Shown here: positions 16,816 through 25,258 of the stretch, piece by piece
Layout of the letters: each line of letters starts with the position of its first letter
Numbering within the stretch: the stretch's first letter is position 1
Assembly: GCF_029839275.1 (NCBI RefSeq)
Contig: NZ_JAOCAH010000013.1
Span: 62,001 to 126,000 of the forward strand
Direction of reading: 5' to 3'
DNA from: Pseudomonas sp. GD03944
Lineage (GTDB): Bacteria; Pseudomonadota; Gammaproteobacteria; Pseudomonadales; Pseudomonadaceae
DNA: 64,000 nucleotides
Made by a program: the position numbers and the translations under genes
The notes under the pieces: generated by a model
The model's database searches: none
What the model was told of the DNA's origin: nothing
What the model saw: only the letters and a program-made list of their open reading frames with translations

Positions 16816-17469
16816 ATGACGGAACACGCGCCCCTATCCAAACAATCGCCACACGATCGCATCATAGTGGCCGACGATCATCCGGTATTCCGCGACGGAT
16901 TGAGCCGGATCGCGCAACGCGTCTTCCCCCACGCCAGCATTCTCGAAGCGGGCGACATGGACGAAGTGCTGCGCCTCGCCCAGGACGGCCCGGCGCCGAG
17001 CCTGTTCATGCTCGACCTGCTGTTTCCCGGCCAGTCGCCCCAGGCAGTGATGGCCTTGCGCCAGGCCTTCAAGCGCAGCTCGATCGTCATCGTGTCGATG
17101 GTCGACAACCGGGCGCTGATCGATGAGGTGATGGCTGCGGGTGCTGACGGTTTCATCGGCAAGGCCACCCCACCTGACGAGATCGTCGACGCTCTGCTGG
17201 CCGTGCAGGCCGGTGAATTCGTGCTGACCCTCGGCCCGGCGGGCCTGCCGGCCTTCGCCAGCGAAAGCGGCCCGCTGGACCAGCTGACACCGCGCCAGCA
17301 CGAGGTGCTGCTGCAGGTGGCGCGCGGCCTGTCGAACAAGGAAATCGCCCGCGAGCTGGCCATTTCGCCCTTCACGGTGCGCATCCACGTGTCCTCGCTG
17401 CTGCGCACCCTGGATGTCAGCAGCCGCGCCGCGCTGGCGGCCCTGGCGGCCAAGGCGGGCCTGGGCTGA
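16816..17469 (+). CDS. LuxR/NarL-family response regulator
   Basis: 217 aa. N-terminal receiver (acidic pair IIVADDHPVFRDGL; phosphoacceptor Asp in LFMLDLLFPG; Lys in IGKATPP) and C-terminal LuxR-type helix-turn-helix (LTPRQHEVLLQVARGLSNKE, then IARELAISPFTVRIHVSSLL). It faces the hybrid histidine kinase gene tail to tail with three bases between stops; the pair probably works together. A TAGTAC/GTACTA inverted repeat at 19202-19217, before the small lipoprotein gene, is a candidate target. Confidence 0.9.
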   Translation: MTEHAPLSKQSPHDRIIVADDHPVFRDGLSRIAQRVFPHASILEAGDMDEVLRLAQDGPAPSLFMLDLLFPGQSPQAVMALRQAFKRSSIVIVSMVDNRALIDEVMAAGADGFIGKATPPDEIVDALLAVQAGEFVLTLGPAGLPAFASESGPLDQLTPRQHEVLLQVARGLSNKEIARELAISPFTVRIHVSSLLRTLDVSSRAALAALAAKAGLG

Positions 17470-17472
17470 GCC

Positions 17473-19104
17473 TCAGAGCGCGGGCTGCTCCAGCCGCAGC
17501 GCCACCAGCAGCGAGCGCAACTCCGCCGGGTGCACCGGCTTAGACAGCACCGGGATCACCGCATCGTTCACCGCCGCCTGCACCCGCCCGACGTCGTGCC
17601 CGGTCAGCACCACGGCGGGAATGTCGCGCCCGCGCAGTTGCCGCACATAGGCGATGCAGTCGGCACCGGACGCCTCGGTGCCGAGGTCGAAGTCAGTGAT
17701 CAGCAGGTCGAACGGGCGGGCGGCGTGCGGGATGGAGGCATAGGTTTCGACCTCGCAGCCCCATTTCTGCAACAGCGACGCCGTGGCCGTGCGCACGTTG
17801 TCATCGTCTTCGATCAAGCACACGCGCAGGCCGTCGAGCATGCGCGGCGCCAGCGGCTCGCGCTTCACCGCAGGGCTGGCAACGACGGGAGCCTGCACCG
17901 GCTGCAGGCCATCGATGGCCACCAGGGTGCCTCGCCCCTCCTCGGAGCGCATGCGGATCTCCAGGCCCATCAGGTCGCCCAGGCGCTTGACGATGGCCAG
18001 CCCCAGGCCCATGCCTTCCACATCGTTGTCGCGCACCTGGCGCACGCGGTAGAACTCCTCGAACACGCTGTCGAGGTGCCGCTTGGCAATGCCCCGGCCT
18101 TGGTCGTACAGCTCGATGCTCACGCCGCCTTCGCGCCGCCGGCAGCCGATCAACACCGGCCGCCCCGGTGCGTACTTCAGGGCATTGGAAAGCAGGTTCT
18201 GCAACATGGTGCTGAGCAGCGCCGGGTCGGCGCGCACCTGCAGCGGTGGGCAATGCAGCCGCACCTCGACCCCGGCCCAGCGCGCGGCCTCGGTGTTCTG
18301 CTGGACCAGTTGCTGCAGCAGCGTGTGCAGCGCCAGGGTTTCCAGCTGCGGCGCGACCCGGCCGCTCTCCAGCGAATACATGTCCAGGATCGAGCGGAAC
18401 AGCCGCGACACGCTGTGCAGGGATTTATCGATGTTGTCGACCAGCCGCCCCTGCTCGGCGTCCAGCGTGCCGTCGCGCAGGCAGGCGGTGAACAGGCTGA
18501 TGGAATGGATCGGCTGGCGCAGGTCGTGGCTGGCCTGCGCCAGGAACTGCGACTTGGCCAGGTTGGCCGCCCGCTCGGCCTCCGCGGACAGGCGCGAGCG
18601 CTTGAGCAGCGCATTCATGTAGGCCGGCACCACCACCGTGGTCAGCAGCAGCGTGACCACCAGCAACGGCTGCGCCTGCCAGTACGCGGAAATGCTCGTG
18701 GTCAGTGCCAGCGACCCCAGCGCCGCGATCGTCGCCAGCAGCAGGTAGCGCGAGCCATAGCGCAAGCCATAGCCCACCGTGACCCAGAGCAGGATGGCGT
18801 AGACCGGCAGCATCGCCTCGCCGCCAAACGCCAGGGTGACGGTGATGCAGCTGTAGTCGATGAGCACGGCGAACAGGCGCCTGCGGGGGCGATTGCCCGG
18901 GCGCCGGACGATGTCCAGCCAGAGCACCAGCGACGCCACGCAGAACAGGCTGCTGGCCGAGACGAGCAGCCAGGTGGCCTGCGCAGTGAGCATCGCCTCG
19001 TGGTAGGTCCACAGCATGTAGCCGGTGGCCAGGGGCGCGATGACCAGGCGCACCACGGCCTGGGCGCGTTCGGTGTCGTGGGGGCGAGGCGGGGTGGCGG
19101 GCAT
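17473..19104 (-). CDS. Hybrid sensor histidine kinase with C-terminal receiver
   Basis: 543 aa inner-membrane kinase. About six N-terminal helices (residues 15-160) with short loops, so the signal may be sensed within the membrane. HisKA with the H-box SHDLRQPIHSI (His near residue 200), HATPase with LLSNALKYAPG (N box), DQGRGIAKRH and GMGLGLAIVKRLG (G boxes), then a receiver with LIEDDDNVRTA, acceptor Asp in LLITDFDLG and Lys in VLSKPVHPAE. AAGGAA six bases before the ATG at 19104 supports the start. Convergent with the LuxR-type regulator, its likely final partner. Confidence 0.9.
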   Translation of the reverse strand: MPATPPRPHDTERAQAVVRLVIAPLATGYMLWTYHEAMLTAQATWLLVSASSLFCVASLVLWLDIVRRPGNRPRRRLFAVLIDYSCITVTLAFGGEAMLPVYAILLWVTVGYGLRYGSRYLLLATIAALGSLALTTSISAYWQAQPLLVVTLLLTTVVVPAYMNALLKRSRLSAEAERAANLAKSQFLAQASHDLRQPIHSISLFTACLRDGTLDAEQGRLVDNIDKSLHSVSRLFRSILDMYSLESGRVAPQLETLALHTLLQQLVQQNTEAARWAGVEVRLHCPPLQVRADPALLSTMLQNLLSNALKYAPGRPVLIGCRRREGGVSIELYDQGRGIAKRHLDSVFEEFYRVRQVRDNDVEGMGLGLAIVKRLGDLMGLEIRMRSEEGRGTLVAIDGLQPVQAPVVASPAVKREPLAPRMLDGLRVCLIEDDDNVRTATASLLQKWGCEVETYASIPHAARPFDLLITDFDLGTEASGADCIAYVRQLRGRDIPAVVLTGHDVGRVQAAVNDAVIPVLSKPVHPAELRSLLVALRLEQPAL

Positions 19105-19201
19105 CGGGGTTCCTTGCGAATGCGCCCGGCGCCGCTGCACGGCCCCGGGCGGTTGTCGTCCGAACACACGAAACGCTATCAGCGCCGTGCACCGGGAACC
19201 C

Positions 19202-19217
19202 TAGTACACCCGTACTA
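19202..19217. promoter_or_regulatory. Perfect inverted repeat TAGTAC-N4-GTACTA in a divergent promoter region
   Basis: Lies between the divergent hybrid-kinase gene (start 19104) and the small lipoprotein gene (start 19301). Two six-base arms with a four-base spacer fit a dimeric NarL/LuxR-type regulator; the adjacent orphan regulator at 16816 is the obvious candidate. Binding is inference. Confidence 0.5.
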
Positions 19218-19300
19218 TTCCGACCCCGGGCAGCGCTCAATAGACTCCTGAGTATCGCTTCGGCACAGGGTCGAGGCCCCGTGACCGAAAGGAGTATCGA

Positions 19301-19672
19301 ATGAACATCAAGGGAGCGCTAGGCACACTGTTCATCGCGCCACTGCTTTTGACGCTGACTGGCTGCCTGGCCCAGAACACTCAGACCCAGGGCCTGCAGA
19401 ACGGCCAGACCGCCAACGACCCGTGCGCACCGAGCGCCACCAGCAGCCTGATCGCCACCGGCCGCAACCTGCTGCAGATCGGCAGCTCGCTGGTGGAAAC
19501 CCAGCACAGCATCAACGGCAGCGGCGCCAGCTACGACCAACGCGTGCAGGTCGCAGAAAACGCCCAGCGTGTCGACCAGGGCAACAACGTGCTCAACAGC
19601 GTCGAACGCCTGGCCGGCAACGTCAACGGCCCCTGCCCGGCCCCGACGACCGCCGACGCCACCACGCCGTGA
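19301..19672 (+). CDS. Small lipoprotein of unknown function
   Basis: 123 aa. Lipoprotein signal LFIAPLLLTLTGC, mature chain starting at Cys. Two further Cys (DPCAPS and GPCPAP) bracket a hydrophilic, Asn/Gln-rich, probably helical middle (SLIATGRNLLQIGSSLVETQ; VAENAQRVDQGNNVLNSVER). AAAGGAG lies six bases before the ATG. No family recognised. Its place next to the kinase and the inverted repeat at 19202 suggests it is a target of that two-component system. Confidence 0.75.
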   Translation: MNIKGALGTLFIAPLLLTLTGCLAQNTQTQGLQNGQTANDPCAPSATSSLIATGRNLLQIGSSLVETQHSINGSGASYDQRVQVAENAQRVDQGNNVLNSVERLAGNVNGPCPAPTTADATTP

Positions 19673-20008
19673 TCGACAGCGGGGAATAAGCGCGCGAGCG
19701 GCCCTGCGGGTTCGCTGCGCGCCCCGGCGTCCGGCCAACCAATCCACCGACGCCACCTGATCGGCCGAGTCGGTATCGGCGGGTGACGCGGAGCGTCACG
19801 GGATGCATGCCCACGCAGAGCGTGGGAACGATCAGGCTGAAGAACCTTTTGAAGGCGACAGCTCCCGTGGGAGGCGCTTCAGCGGCGAGCGTTTGGCTGG
19901 CATACCCACCCTGTAGGAGCGGCCTTGGCCGCGAGCTCGGCGGCCTATGCCTCACGCCGCTCTAACCGCCGAAGAAAAGCTCGCGGACAAGTCCGCTCCT
20001 ACGCGGGA
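19673..20008. repeat. Intergenic REP/REPIN cluster
   Basis: 336 bases without a gene. Two short hairpins in tandem at 19783-19799 (GTGACGC arms) and 19810-19826 (CCCACGC arms) form one Pseudomonas repeat type. A REPIN follows at 19913-20002: GTAGGAGCGG at the left and its inverted copy CCGCTCCTAC at the right, with the inner GCTCG arms also inverted. A partial REP-like palindrome lies near 19862-19890. These are transcribable hairpins and RAYT substrates, not genes. Confidence 0.8.
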
Positions 20009-20317
20009 TCAGCGCCCCACGGGCGGGGCCTGCTGCGCCATGCCTTCGATGCAGCTGCGCAGCGTGGCCTTGGCCATTGCCACCAGGTAGGTGCAGGCGT
20101 GGCCGAGCTGTTCGTTATCCACAGGCCCCGGTTCGCTCAGGCGCAGTGTCAGGCCCTGCGCCACGTCCAGCAGGTTGTAGGCATTGTCGAGAGCATCGGC
20201 CAACGGCACTCCCGGCAGCACGGCGAACAGCGGCTGTCCGGCGGGGTTGCTGGTGTGGAACGGAATGAGGGTGGTTGCAGCGGCCGCATGGGCCGGGGGC
20301 GTGCATGAATCCTTCAT
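20009..20317 (-). CDS. DUF3077-like small protein
   Basis: 102 aa, soluble. The core LFAVLPGVPLADALDNAYNL followed by a helix pair (EQLGHACTYLVAMAKATLRS) matches my memory of the Pseudomonas DUF3077 family, whose role is unknown. The ATG at 20317 has GGAG about nine bases upstream; an ATG at 20341 in the same frame has none. The frame stays open far upstream through a structured leader, but that stretch has the properties of RNA structure rather than protein. Confidence 0.72.
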   Translation of the reverse strand: MKDSCTPPAHAAAATTLIPFHTSNPAGQPLFAVLPGVPLADALDNAYNLLDVAQGLTLRLSEPGPVDNEQLGHACTYLVAMAKATLRSCIEGMAQQAPPVGR

Positions 20318-20720
20318 GGGTGATGCTCCAAGTTCGTCCATGGAGCTGCCACAAATCGTCGCCAAACGAAATTGGGTGGCAGCCGTGCGCAGGTTGGCGA
20401 ACCGGGAAACTTGGAACCCGGCAGACCCGAAGGTCTCCCACGCACGGCCACCATGACACAGCATCGCAGGCACAAAAAAAGCGCCTGCAATGGTCGTGGG
20501 GCGCCTGTGCGCCAAGTTTCCAAACGGGTCGCCAAACCCGGTCGCCGAATTGGCAGCGACCGGCGAACTATAGGCGGGCGTGGGCGCAACGGGCAAGCGC
20601 CATGGCGAAGACGCGGAGTGTGCGGCCGGCCACAGCTAGGGACACCGGAGGAAAAAACGGTCGAAGCCGCCCCTGCCGGGCCGATACAATTCGCGCCTTC
20701 GCTCAAAGGACTTTACGCGC
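20318..20720. promoter_or_regulatory. Structured leader upstream of the DUF3077-like gene and promoter region of the lipoprotein gene
   Basis: 403 bases with no convincing gene. Read on the minus strand it holds, in order: a GGTCGC/GCGACC hairpin, an eight-pair hairpin with a seven-U loop (20466-20488), an AGACC-TTCG-GGTCT hairpin with a UUCG loop, and a ten-base segment (20405-20414) exactly complementary to 20512-20521. Such nested complementarity suggests a folded RNA of about 200 bases. The right end should also hold the promoter of the plus-strand gene at 20721 (AAAGGA before its ATG). Confidence 0.5.
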
Positions 20721-22151
20721 ATGGACGTTCGCACCCGCTACCCGCTTGCCCTGGGAATTTCATTGCTGGCCTTGGCACTGGCCGGCTGCAGTTCCACCCC
20801 AACGCCCAAGGAACCCACGGTCCATCCGGGTCTGGCGGTCTTCGACAACGCCATCGCCCTGCCGGCGAACCCGCACAGCATCGTGCGCGAAGGCGACCGG
20901 GTGACCTACCTGGTCACCAGCCCCGACGGTGAGCGCCTGCTCGCACGCTTCGATGCCTCCTGCACCGAGCCCGTCGGCAGCATGTACTACCCGACCGCCC
21001 GTGGCCTGGCCGCCTTCGCTGAGCGAGGGGCCGAGGAAAACAGCCTGCCGGACGCCCAGCTCCAGCAATTGCACCACAGCGCCCAATTGCAGCAGGCCTG
21101 CACCCAGCGAGCGGTGCCGGACTGGCGCGCCCTGGCGCAGGCCGACGGCGAGGACTGGCTGATGCTTGACCACAACAGCCTGCAACGGGAAAACGGCTTG
21201 CTGAGTGTCTGGGTCGGGCACAATCCGCTGCACTTCACCTTCACCCCGAACGGCGCCGCGCTCGTCGGCCATACCCGCGAGCGGCTGGTCATGGACTGCG
21301 CGCAGCAGACGCTGATGATGGCCAGCCAGTTCAACCTCATCACCAACGGCGCGGTCTACGGTGGCCGCCTGGAACCCAAGGCGACCCAGCAACCGCTGAG
21401 CGCCGCCACGCCTGACCAGCAGCGGGTGTTCAAGGCTGCCTGCCAGCCTGCCGTCGAGCTGGCCAAGCTACCAGCGGCCCAGGAGCGGCAACCACTGCCG
21501 CCCCTATTCGATACGCCCGAGGCCGAGCCAGAGGTGCTGGCGGCCATCGAGGCGCTGGCGCTGCCTGCGCCAACCCGTACGCTGCATCAGGTGAACCTTC
21601 GCTATACCGTACGGCTCTTCAACGGCATGGACGCCGAAGACCTGCCGCAGGACCACTTCCTCTCCACCGACCCCGCCTCCGGGCAATTGCTGGTGCAGAC
21701 CCTGGACCCGATCACCAACCCGGCCTCCGTCCACCTCAGCTTCCAGGGCCTGTTCGACCTGGCGTCCCGCTCGCGCAACCGCAAAAGCGGCCAGGAAGAA
21801 GCGAACTCCCCGGCGTTGATCGGCCTGAGCTTCACCGGCGACTGGATAAACGTACCCGCGAGCAGCGAGATCAGTTACACCCGCACGTTCCGCAAGACGC
21901 CATCCGCCGATAGCGACGCGACCAGCAACGCCAACACCGTCACCTGCCAGGTCGGCCTCGAGCAGGCGGCCAGCCGTCTCCACCCGGCGCTCAAGGGCAC
22001 GGCCAAGCCGCTCACCTGTATCCGCCTCAAGTCGCGGCTGATGACCTGGGTCGAAGAGCACTGGTACCTGAGCGACTACCGGCTGTTCATCAAGACCAGC
22101 GACAACGGCCCGATGGGGCGCTGGGACTGGCAGATCGAATCGATGGAATGA
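20721..22151 (+). CDS. Large lipoprotein of unknown function
   Basis: 476 aa. Lipoprotein signal GISLLALALAGC, then a hydrophilic periplasmic chain without further membrane segments. Cys residues recur in pairs (ASCTEP, QQACTQR, MDCAQQ, KAACQP, TCQVG, LTCIR), suggesting disulfides. The N-terminal half mentions repeated Gln-rich helices (DAQLQQLHHSAQLQQACTQ). I recognise no domain. It is first of three same-strand lipoprotein genes (20721, 22230, 23125) separated by 60-80 bases, each with its own ribosome-binding site; possibly one transcript. Confidence 0.78.
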   Translation: MDVRTRYPLALGISLLALALAGCSSTPTPKEPTVHPGLAVFDNAIALPANPHSIVREGDRVTYLVTSPDGERLLARFDASCTEPVGSMYYPTARGLAAFAERGAEENSLPDAQLQQLHHSAQLQQACTQRAVPDWRALAQADGEDWLMLDHNSLQRENGLLSVWVGHNPLHFTFTPNGAALVGHTRERLVMDCAQQTLMMASQFNLITNGAVYGGRLEPKATQQPLSAATPDQQRVFKAACQPAVELAKLPAAQERQPLPPLFDTPEAEPEVLAAIEALALPAPTRTLHQVNLRYTVRLFNGMDAEDLPQDHFLSTDPASGQLLVQTLDPITNPASVHLSFQGLFDLASRSRNRKSGQEEANSPALIGLSFTGDWINVPASSEISYTRTFRKTPSADSDATSNANTVTCQVGLEQAASRLHPALKGTAKPLTCIRLKSRLMTWVEEHWYLSDYRLFIKTSDNGPMGRWDWQIESME

Positions 22152-22229
22152 CGCTCCCCGATCATGGGGCGCGTGAAGGTTTTTACAGTCAGACGACGGA
22201 CCTGAACGCAGGTCGATAAGGAGATCGTG

Positions 22230-23057
22230 TTGAACAAATGGTTATTCGCGCCCCTGGCAGCCGTGCTGCTGAGCGCCTGCACAGGCACCGGCCAGAAGGA
22301 CGCACGCACGCTGCCTGCCACGGGAAACGAGGCCGCGATCATCGGCATCTGGGCCATGATGCCCCTGCGCAATGGCGTCGCCAACGTGGTGGAGTACACC
22401 GCCGACGGCAAAAGCCGGCTGCATGCCTTCAACTGCGCCGAGCAGAAAGACCGGGACGTGGAAGTGGCCGATTACCGCTTCAGCGCAGACGGCCAGACCC
22501 TGCACCTCACCTCGCCCCAGCGCGACTTCGACCTGCAAGTGCTGACGCTCACGCCGGGGCTCATGAAACTGGCCATGAGCCTCGAAGGCCTGGACCTGCA
22601 ATTCACCTACCTCAAAACCGACAAGATCGCCCCGCTGTGCGTCCTGTACGAAAAGTCGGTGGTCGATGCACGCAAGCAGTTGCCCTACCAGGCGGACGAC
22701 TTCGTTCCCAACCCTGCCATCCCGGCGAACGCCAACCTGGACCGCTACGTGGGGAAATGGGCGGACGACGAGGGCGTCGTGCAGATCGAAGTCATCAAGG
22801 ACGCCACCGGCAACGCCCGGCTGAACCACGACCCTTCGGAAAACTGGCGCCACCTCTACAACCAAGTGAGCTGGAGCGGGGCTGAACTGCACTACCAGAG
22901 CTTCGCCTACTCGGAAAAGCAAAGCCTGTTCACCCACCCCTACCACAAGAGCATGCACCCCTCGATCCTCACGCCCGTGGCCGACCCCGAGAAGATCCAG
23001 CACTCCTTCTTCATCGACCAAGAGCGCTTCGACTACATCCTGAATCGGGTGCGCTGA
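22230..23057 (+). CDS. Lipoprotein with two lipocalin-like halves, unknown function
   Basis: 275 aa. Signal LFAPLAAVLLSAC. Two halves begin with similar phrases, IIGIWAMMPLRNGVANVVEY (about residue 35) and YVGKWADDEGVVQIEVI (about residue 170), each followed by alternating strands, as in small lipocalin-like folds; that reading is inference. The TTG at 22230 is preferred over the GTG at 22227 because AAGGAG (22218-22223) is six bases from TTG and only three from GTG. Middle gene of the lipoprotein trio. Confidence 0.75.
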   Translation: MNKWLFAPLAAVLLSACTGTGQKDARTLPATGNEAAIIGIWAMMPLRNGVANVVEYTADGKSRLHAFNCAEQKDRDVEVADYRFSADGQTLHLTSPQRDFDLQVLTLTPGLMKLAMSLEGLDLQFTYLKTDKIAPLCVLYEKSVVDARKQLPYQADDFVPNPAIPANANLDRYVGKWADDEGVVQIEVIKDATGNARLNHDPSENWRHLYNQVSWSGAELHYQSFAYSEKQSLFTHPYHKSMHPSILTPVADPEKIQHSFFIDQERFDYILNRVR

Positions 23058-23124
23058 GCCGTGTACCGCCTGGGTAGACAGGTACTGCCCGGGCTGCCGA
23101 ACTAGACCTTAAGGAGTGACAAGC

Positions 23125-23589
23125 ATGCGAATCATCACCGCGGCACTGGCCGCCGCCCTGCTGACCCTGGGCGGCTGTGCGGACATGCCCACCTACAGCA
23201 ACATCGGTACGGACCTGGCGACAGTCGATGAGTCCCGCTACACCGTCGTCGAAACCGACACCCACGCCGACCAGCAAGGCCGACGCTTCCTCAGCCTGGA
23301 GCCCGACCTGAACATCATCCGAATCAACGACAAGAAAGTCGGCAACATCCCGTTCTCGACCTATTACTACAAGAACGACTCGCCCCAACGCGCCGTCCTC
23401 ATCCCCGGCCACTACACCATCCAGCTGGAGTACCGCCTGCCCCAGCACTTCCTGTTCGCCGACCTGGAATTCACCGGCAAACCCGGCCAGAAAATCATGG
23501 CCCGCTCGCGCTACATCGGCCTTAGCCGACTGGACATTTGGCTGGAAGACGCCGAGACGGGCGAGGTGGTGAGCAAGCGGGTGAAGTGA
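23125..23589 (+). CDS. Small lipoprotein, unknown function
   Basis: 154 aa. Signal IITAALAAALLTLGGC, mature chain predicted beta-rich (FLSLEPDLNIIRINDKKVGN; AVLIPGHYTIQLEYRLP; KIMARSRYIGLSRLDIWLED). The PGHYTIQLEY and ITRIND-like phrases recall surface proteins that define a parameter and a display form, but no family is assigned. AAGGAG lies eight bases before the ATG at 23125. Last of the lipoprotein trio and the last high-GC gene before the AT-richer CDI debris. Confidence 0.75.
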   Translation: MRIITAALAAALLTLGGCADMPTYSNIGTDLATVDESRYTVVETDTHADQQGRRFLSLEPDLNIIRINDKKVGNIPFSTYYYKNDSPQRAVLIPGHYTIQLEYRLPQHFLFADLEFTGKPGQKIMARSRYIGLSRLDIWLEDAETGEVVSKRVK

Positions 23590-23649
23590 TGGGCGCGGGT
23601 CGAAGTGCGAGTCGCCTTGGCTGAGGGGAGCGACACCCCTGAGCCCCCT

Positions 23650-24321
23650 TCACTGATGGCTCCCACGCTTCGCATGGGCAGAGCCCACCGTATTTTCTTT
23701 TGCACCAACCTCATCCGATTTGCTAACCAGCCCCCTCCCTGGACCGGACAAACTAGCAACTGCCAGCAAGGTTTCATCTACAAAGCCTGCCGGCGTCTGC
23801 GCCAGAATATCCCGTACGCTCTCAAACTCTCGGGATGGCGAATATTTGGTATAAGCCTCCAGATCATTTCGGATCAGCTCATCATGTAGCGCTCGCCATT
23901 CTGCACTGTCCTTGTACGGACCGTAGCTTTCCATCGCAGCAACTGCATTTGCTCGCAATGTTTTACACGTCGCACTGTCCAGTGCCCCTCGGCAGGCGAG
24001 CTTGAGCTCCGCATCTCGCTGCTTGTCGAGCAGATCGAGTTGATCACGTCGGTCGCAGGCCCGTTTAATCCCGGATTGGCATGCCTGATGGCTCTCCAAA
24101 CGCTCTTCGGCTTCAGCGTGGTTCAAGTAGTTGTAACTGGTCGCACTCCCAGCCACCGCCGAAGCCACCTGCAGGCTCTGCTCATCCCCACCCTGCAGCC
24201 CAGCGGTAAAGACACCCACCAGCTGAGAGTTCATCACCAGCAGCTTCTGCCGTTGGTCATCGGCCATGTTCTGGTACTGAGCATCCAGCTCAGCGACCAG
24301 CAGTTCATGGCCGGTGCCAGA
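23650..24321 (-). pseudogene. Displaced CdiA C-terminal fragment (orphan module 1)
   Basis: About 220 codons of a haemagglutinin/CdiA tail without its body. The frame opens at 24321 directly after a stop with HELLVAELDAQYQNMADDQ, which lines up with GGANELLIEQLSG in the intact CdiA (near 29375), continues with SQLVGVFTAGLQGGDEQSLQ and SYNYLNHAEAEERLE (equivalent of AYNRQLHPDE), then a Cys-rich segment (QACQSGIKRACDRRDQLD; LACRGALDSATC) typical of the pretoxin region. It ends after about 90 more residues at a REP-like palindrome (TCCCACGC, around 23661-23685) that provides the last codons and stop, so any toxin domain is lost or truncated. An internal ATG at 24267 gives 205 aa, but expression is doubtful. 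Confidence 0.75.
23660..23686. repeat. REP-like palindrome truncating orphan module 1
   Basis: Imperfect hairpin with TCCCACGC and GCATGGGC arms around TTC, resembling the CCCACGC-AGA-GCGTGGG repeat at 19810. It coincides with the end of the orphan reading frame. Confidence 0.5.
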
Positions 24322-24413
24322 TCAATTCAGATCAGTTGAAACTGGCTTACTGCACATCTTCCTTAGAGAGAACGTTTCTGACGAACTTTAGCGGCCGCTC
24401 CCTCACAATTAAT

Positions 24414-24617
24414 CTAGACCCGAATATAGTAAGGCTTATGAATGTTTCTGACTTTAATTTTCCCGCCCATCAACTCAATCTCTGTGACTTCGATTTCCTG
24501 AGAGCCGCCAACCACCCGTGACTTATCAAGTTCTATAGCACCAAGCCTGACTAAAAAAATGTATAGAGCGTTACGCAACACCGCATCGCATTCATCACAA
24601 GTACTATTGATGAAAAC
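24414..24617 (-). pseudogene. Possible small immunity-like gene remnant
   Basis: A 67-codon open frame with protein-like composition (CDECDAVLRNALYIFLVRLG, then IEVTEIELMGGKIKVRNIH, ending KPYYIRV and a stop) but no ATG; a GTG at about 24577 is the only usual start in the first half. Size, strand and place between orphan modules suggest an immunity gene that lost its 5' end, or one starting at the GTG. Function not assignable. Confidence 0.35.
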
Positions 24618-24637
24618 TCATCAGCCATATTTAAAAT

Positions 24638-24904
24638 CTAGGAGCTCAGCCCCGTCATTACTGTAGCAAATACTAACCACGCGACAAATGCACCAAAGCC
24701 TGAAAGCAGGTTCTGAATTACTTTCTTCCTTCTCGGCATCTCAGATTTGTAGATAGAAACATTCAACGTATACGCCGCAACGCCGAGAACCCCTCCAATT
24801 ATTCCACCCACAGTAGCCAGCAAAATAGGCCAGCCGCAAAGAACGTGTGCTAGCACTGAGAGCTTCGCTTCTTTTTCACTTTCACTACTCATAAACCACC
24901 CCAT
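24638..24904 (-). CDS. Small membrane protein, candidate CDI immunity protein
   Basis: 88 aa. Charged N-terminus (SSESEKEAKLS), then two or three membrane segments: VLAHVLCGWPILLATVGGII, GGVLGVAAYTLNVSIY and FGAFVAWLVFATVMTGLSS, joined by a KSEMPRRKKVIQN loop. Glycine-rich helices like these are known among immunity proteins that protect against membrane-acting CDI toxins (family knowledge); no partner toxin is intact here. The ATG at 24904 has GGAG ten bases upstream; an ATG at 24889 is also possible. Codon use is AT-richer than the chromosome around it. Confidence 0.6.
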   Translation of the reverse strand: MGWFMSSESEKEAKLSVLAHVLCGWPILLATVGGIIGGVLGVAAYTLNVSIYKSEMPRRKKVIQNLLSGFGAFVAWLVFATVMTGLSS

Positions 24905-24971
24905 CAAAAATTTACTCCACTCTAGAAATAACTAGCTAAGCCTAGACATTTAAGAATGAAACAAAAGCAAT

Positions 24972-25256
24972 CTATTCTCGCTCTTCGGAATCATATAAAT
25001 CCAGCCATACAAAATTTATTACGCCAACCACCAGCACAAAAGAAAATAGAGTACCAGCCCAGAACCGTCGATTGCGAACCATGCCTTCGGTCGCCAGGAC
25101 ATAATCGAACCCAAGTACAGAACTTAACCAAAGCCAGACATGATGCATATTCCATATAGCGAAACAGCATACAAATACAACAGCAATAGTTCGAAAAATG
25201 CCTGCCAAACTTCTAAAGTCAAAAAAATCATTACCTTTGTCTTTTCTCACACTCAC
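24972..25256 (-). CDS. Membrane protein, probable immunity partner of orphan module 2
   Basis: 94 aa with two clear membrane helices (IFRTIAVVFVCCFAIWNM, about residues 20-37; LFSFVLVVGVINFVWLDLY, about 70-88) and charged ends. The GTG at 25256 begins two bases after the stop of orphan toxin tail 2 (25259), the same tail-to-head layout as cdiA-cdiI. A membrane immunity protein implies a toxin acting at the inner membrane. No family name assigned; role inferred from position and topology. Confidence 0.65.
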   Translation of the reverse strand: MSVRKDKGNDFFDFRSLAGIFRTIAVVFVCCFAIWNMHHVWLWLSSVLGFDYVLATEGMVRNRRFWAGTLFSFVLVVGVINFVWLDLYDSEERE

Positions 25257-25258
25257 CT

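Noticed and set aside
20009..20596. 195-codon version of the DUF3077-like gene starting further upstream
   Set aside because: The extra part is formed by hairpin sequences, and the start with a ribosome-binding site is at 20317.
22227..22229. GTG start for the middle lipoprotein
   Set aside because: Only three bases after AAGGAG; the TTG three bases later has the proper spacing.
23605..23889. Plus-strand frame over orphan module 1
   Set aside because: Shadow of the displaced CdiA tail; no ribosome-binding site and composition of an antisense read.
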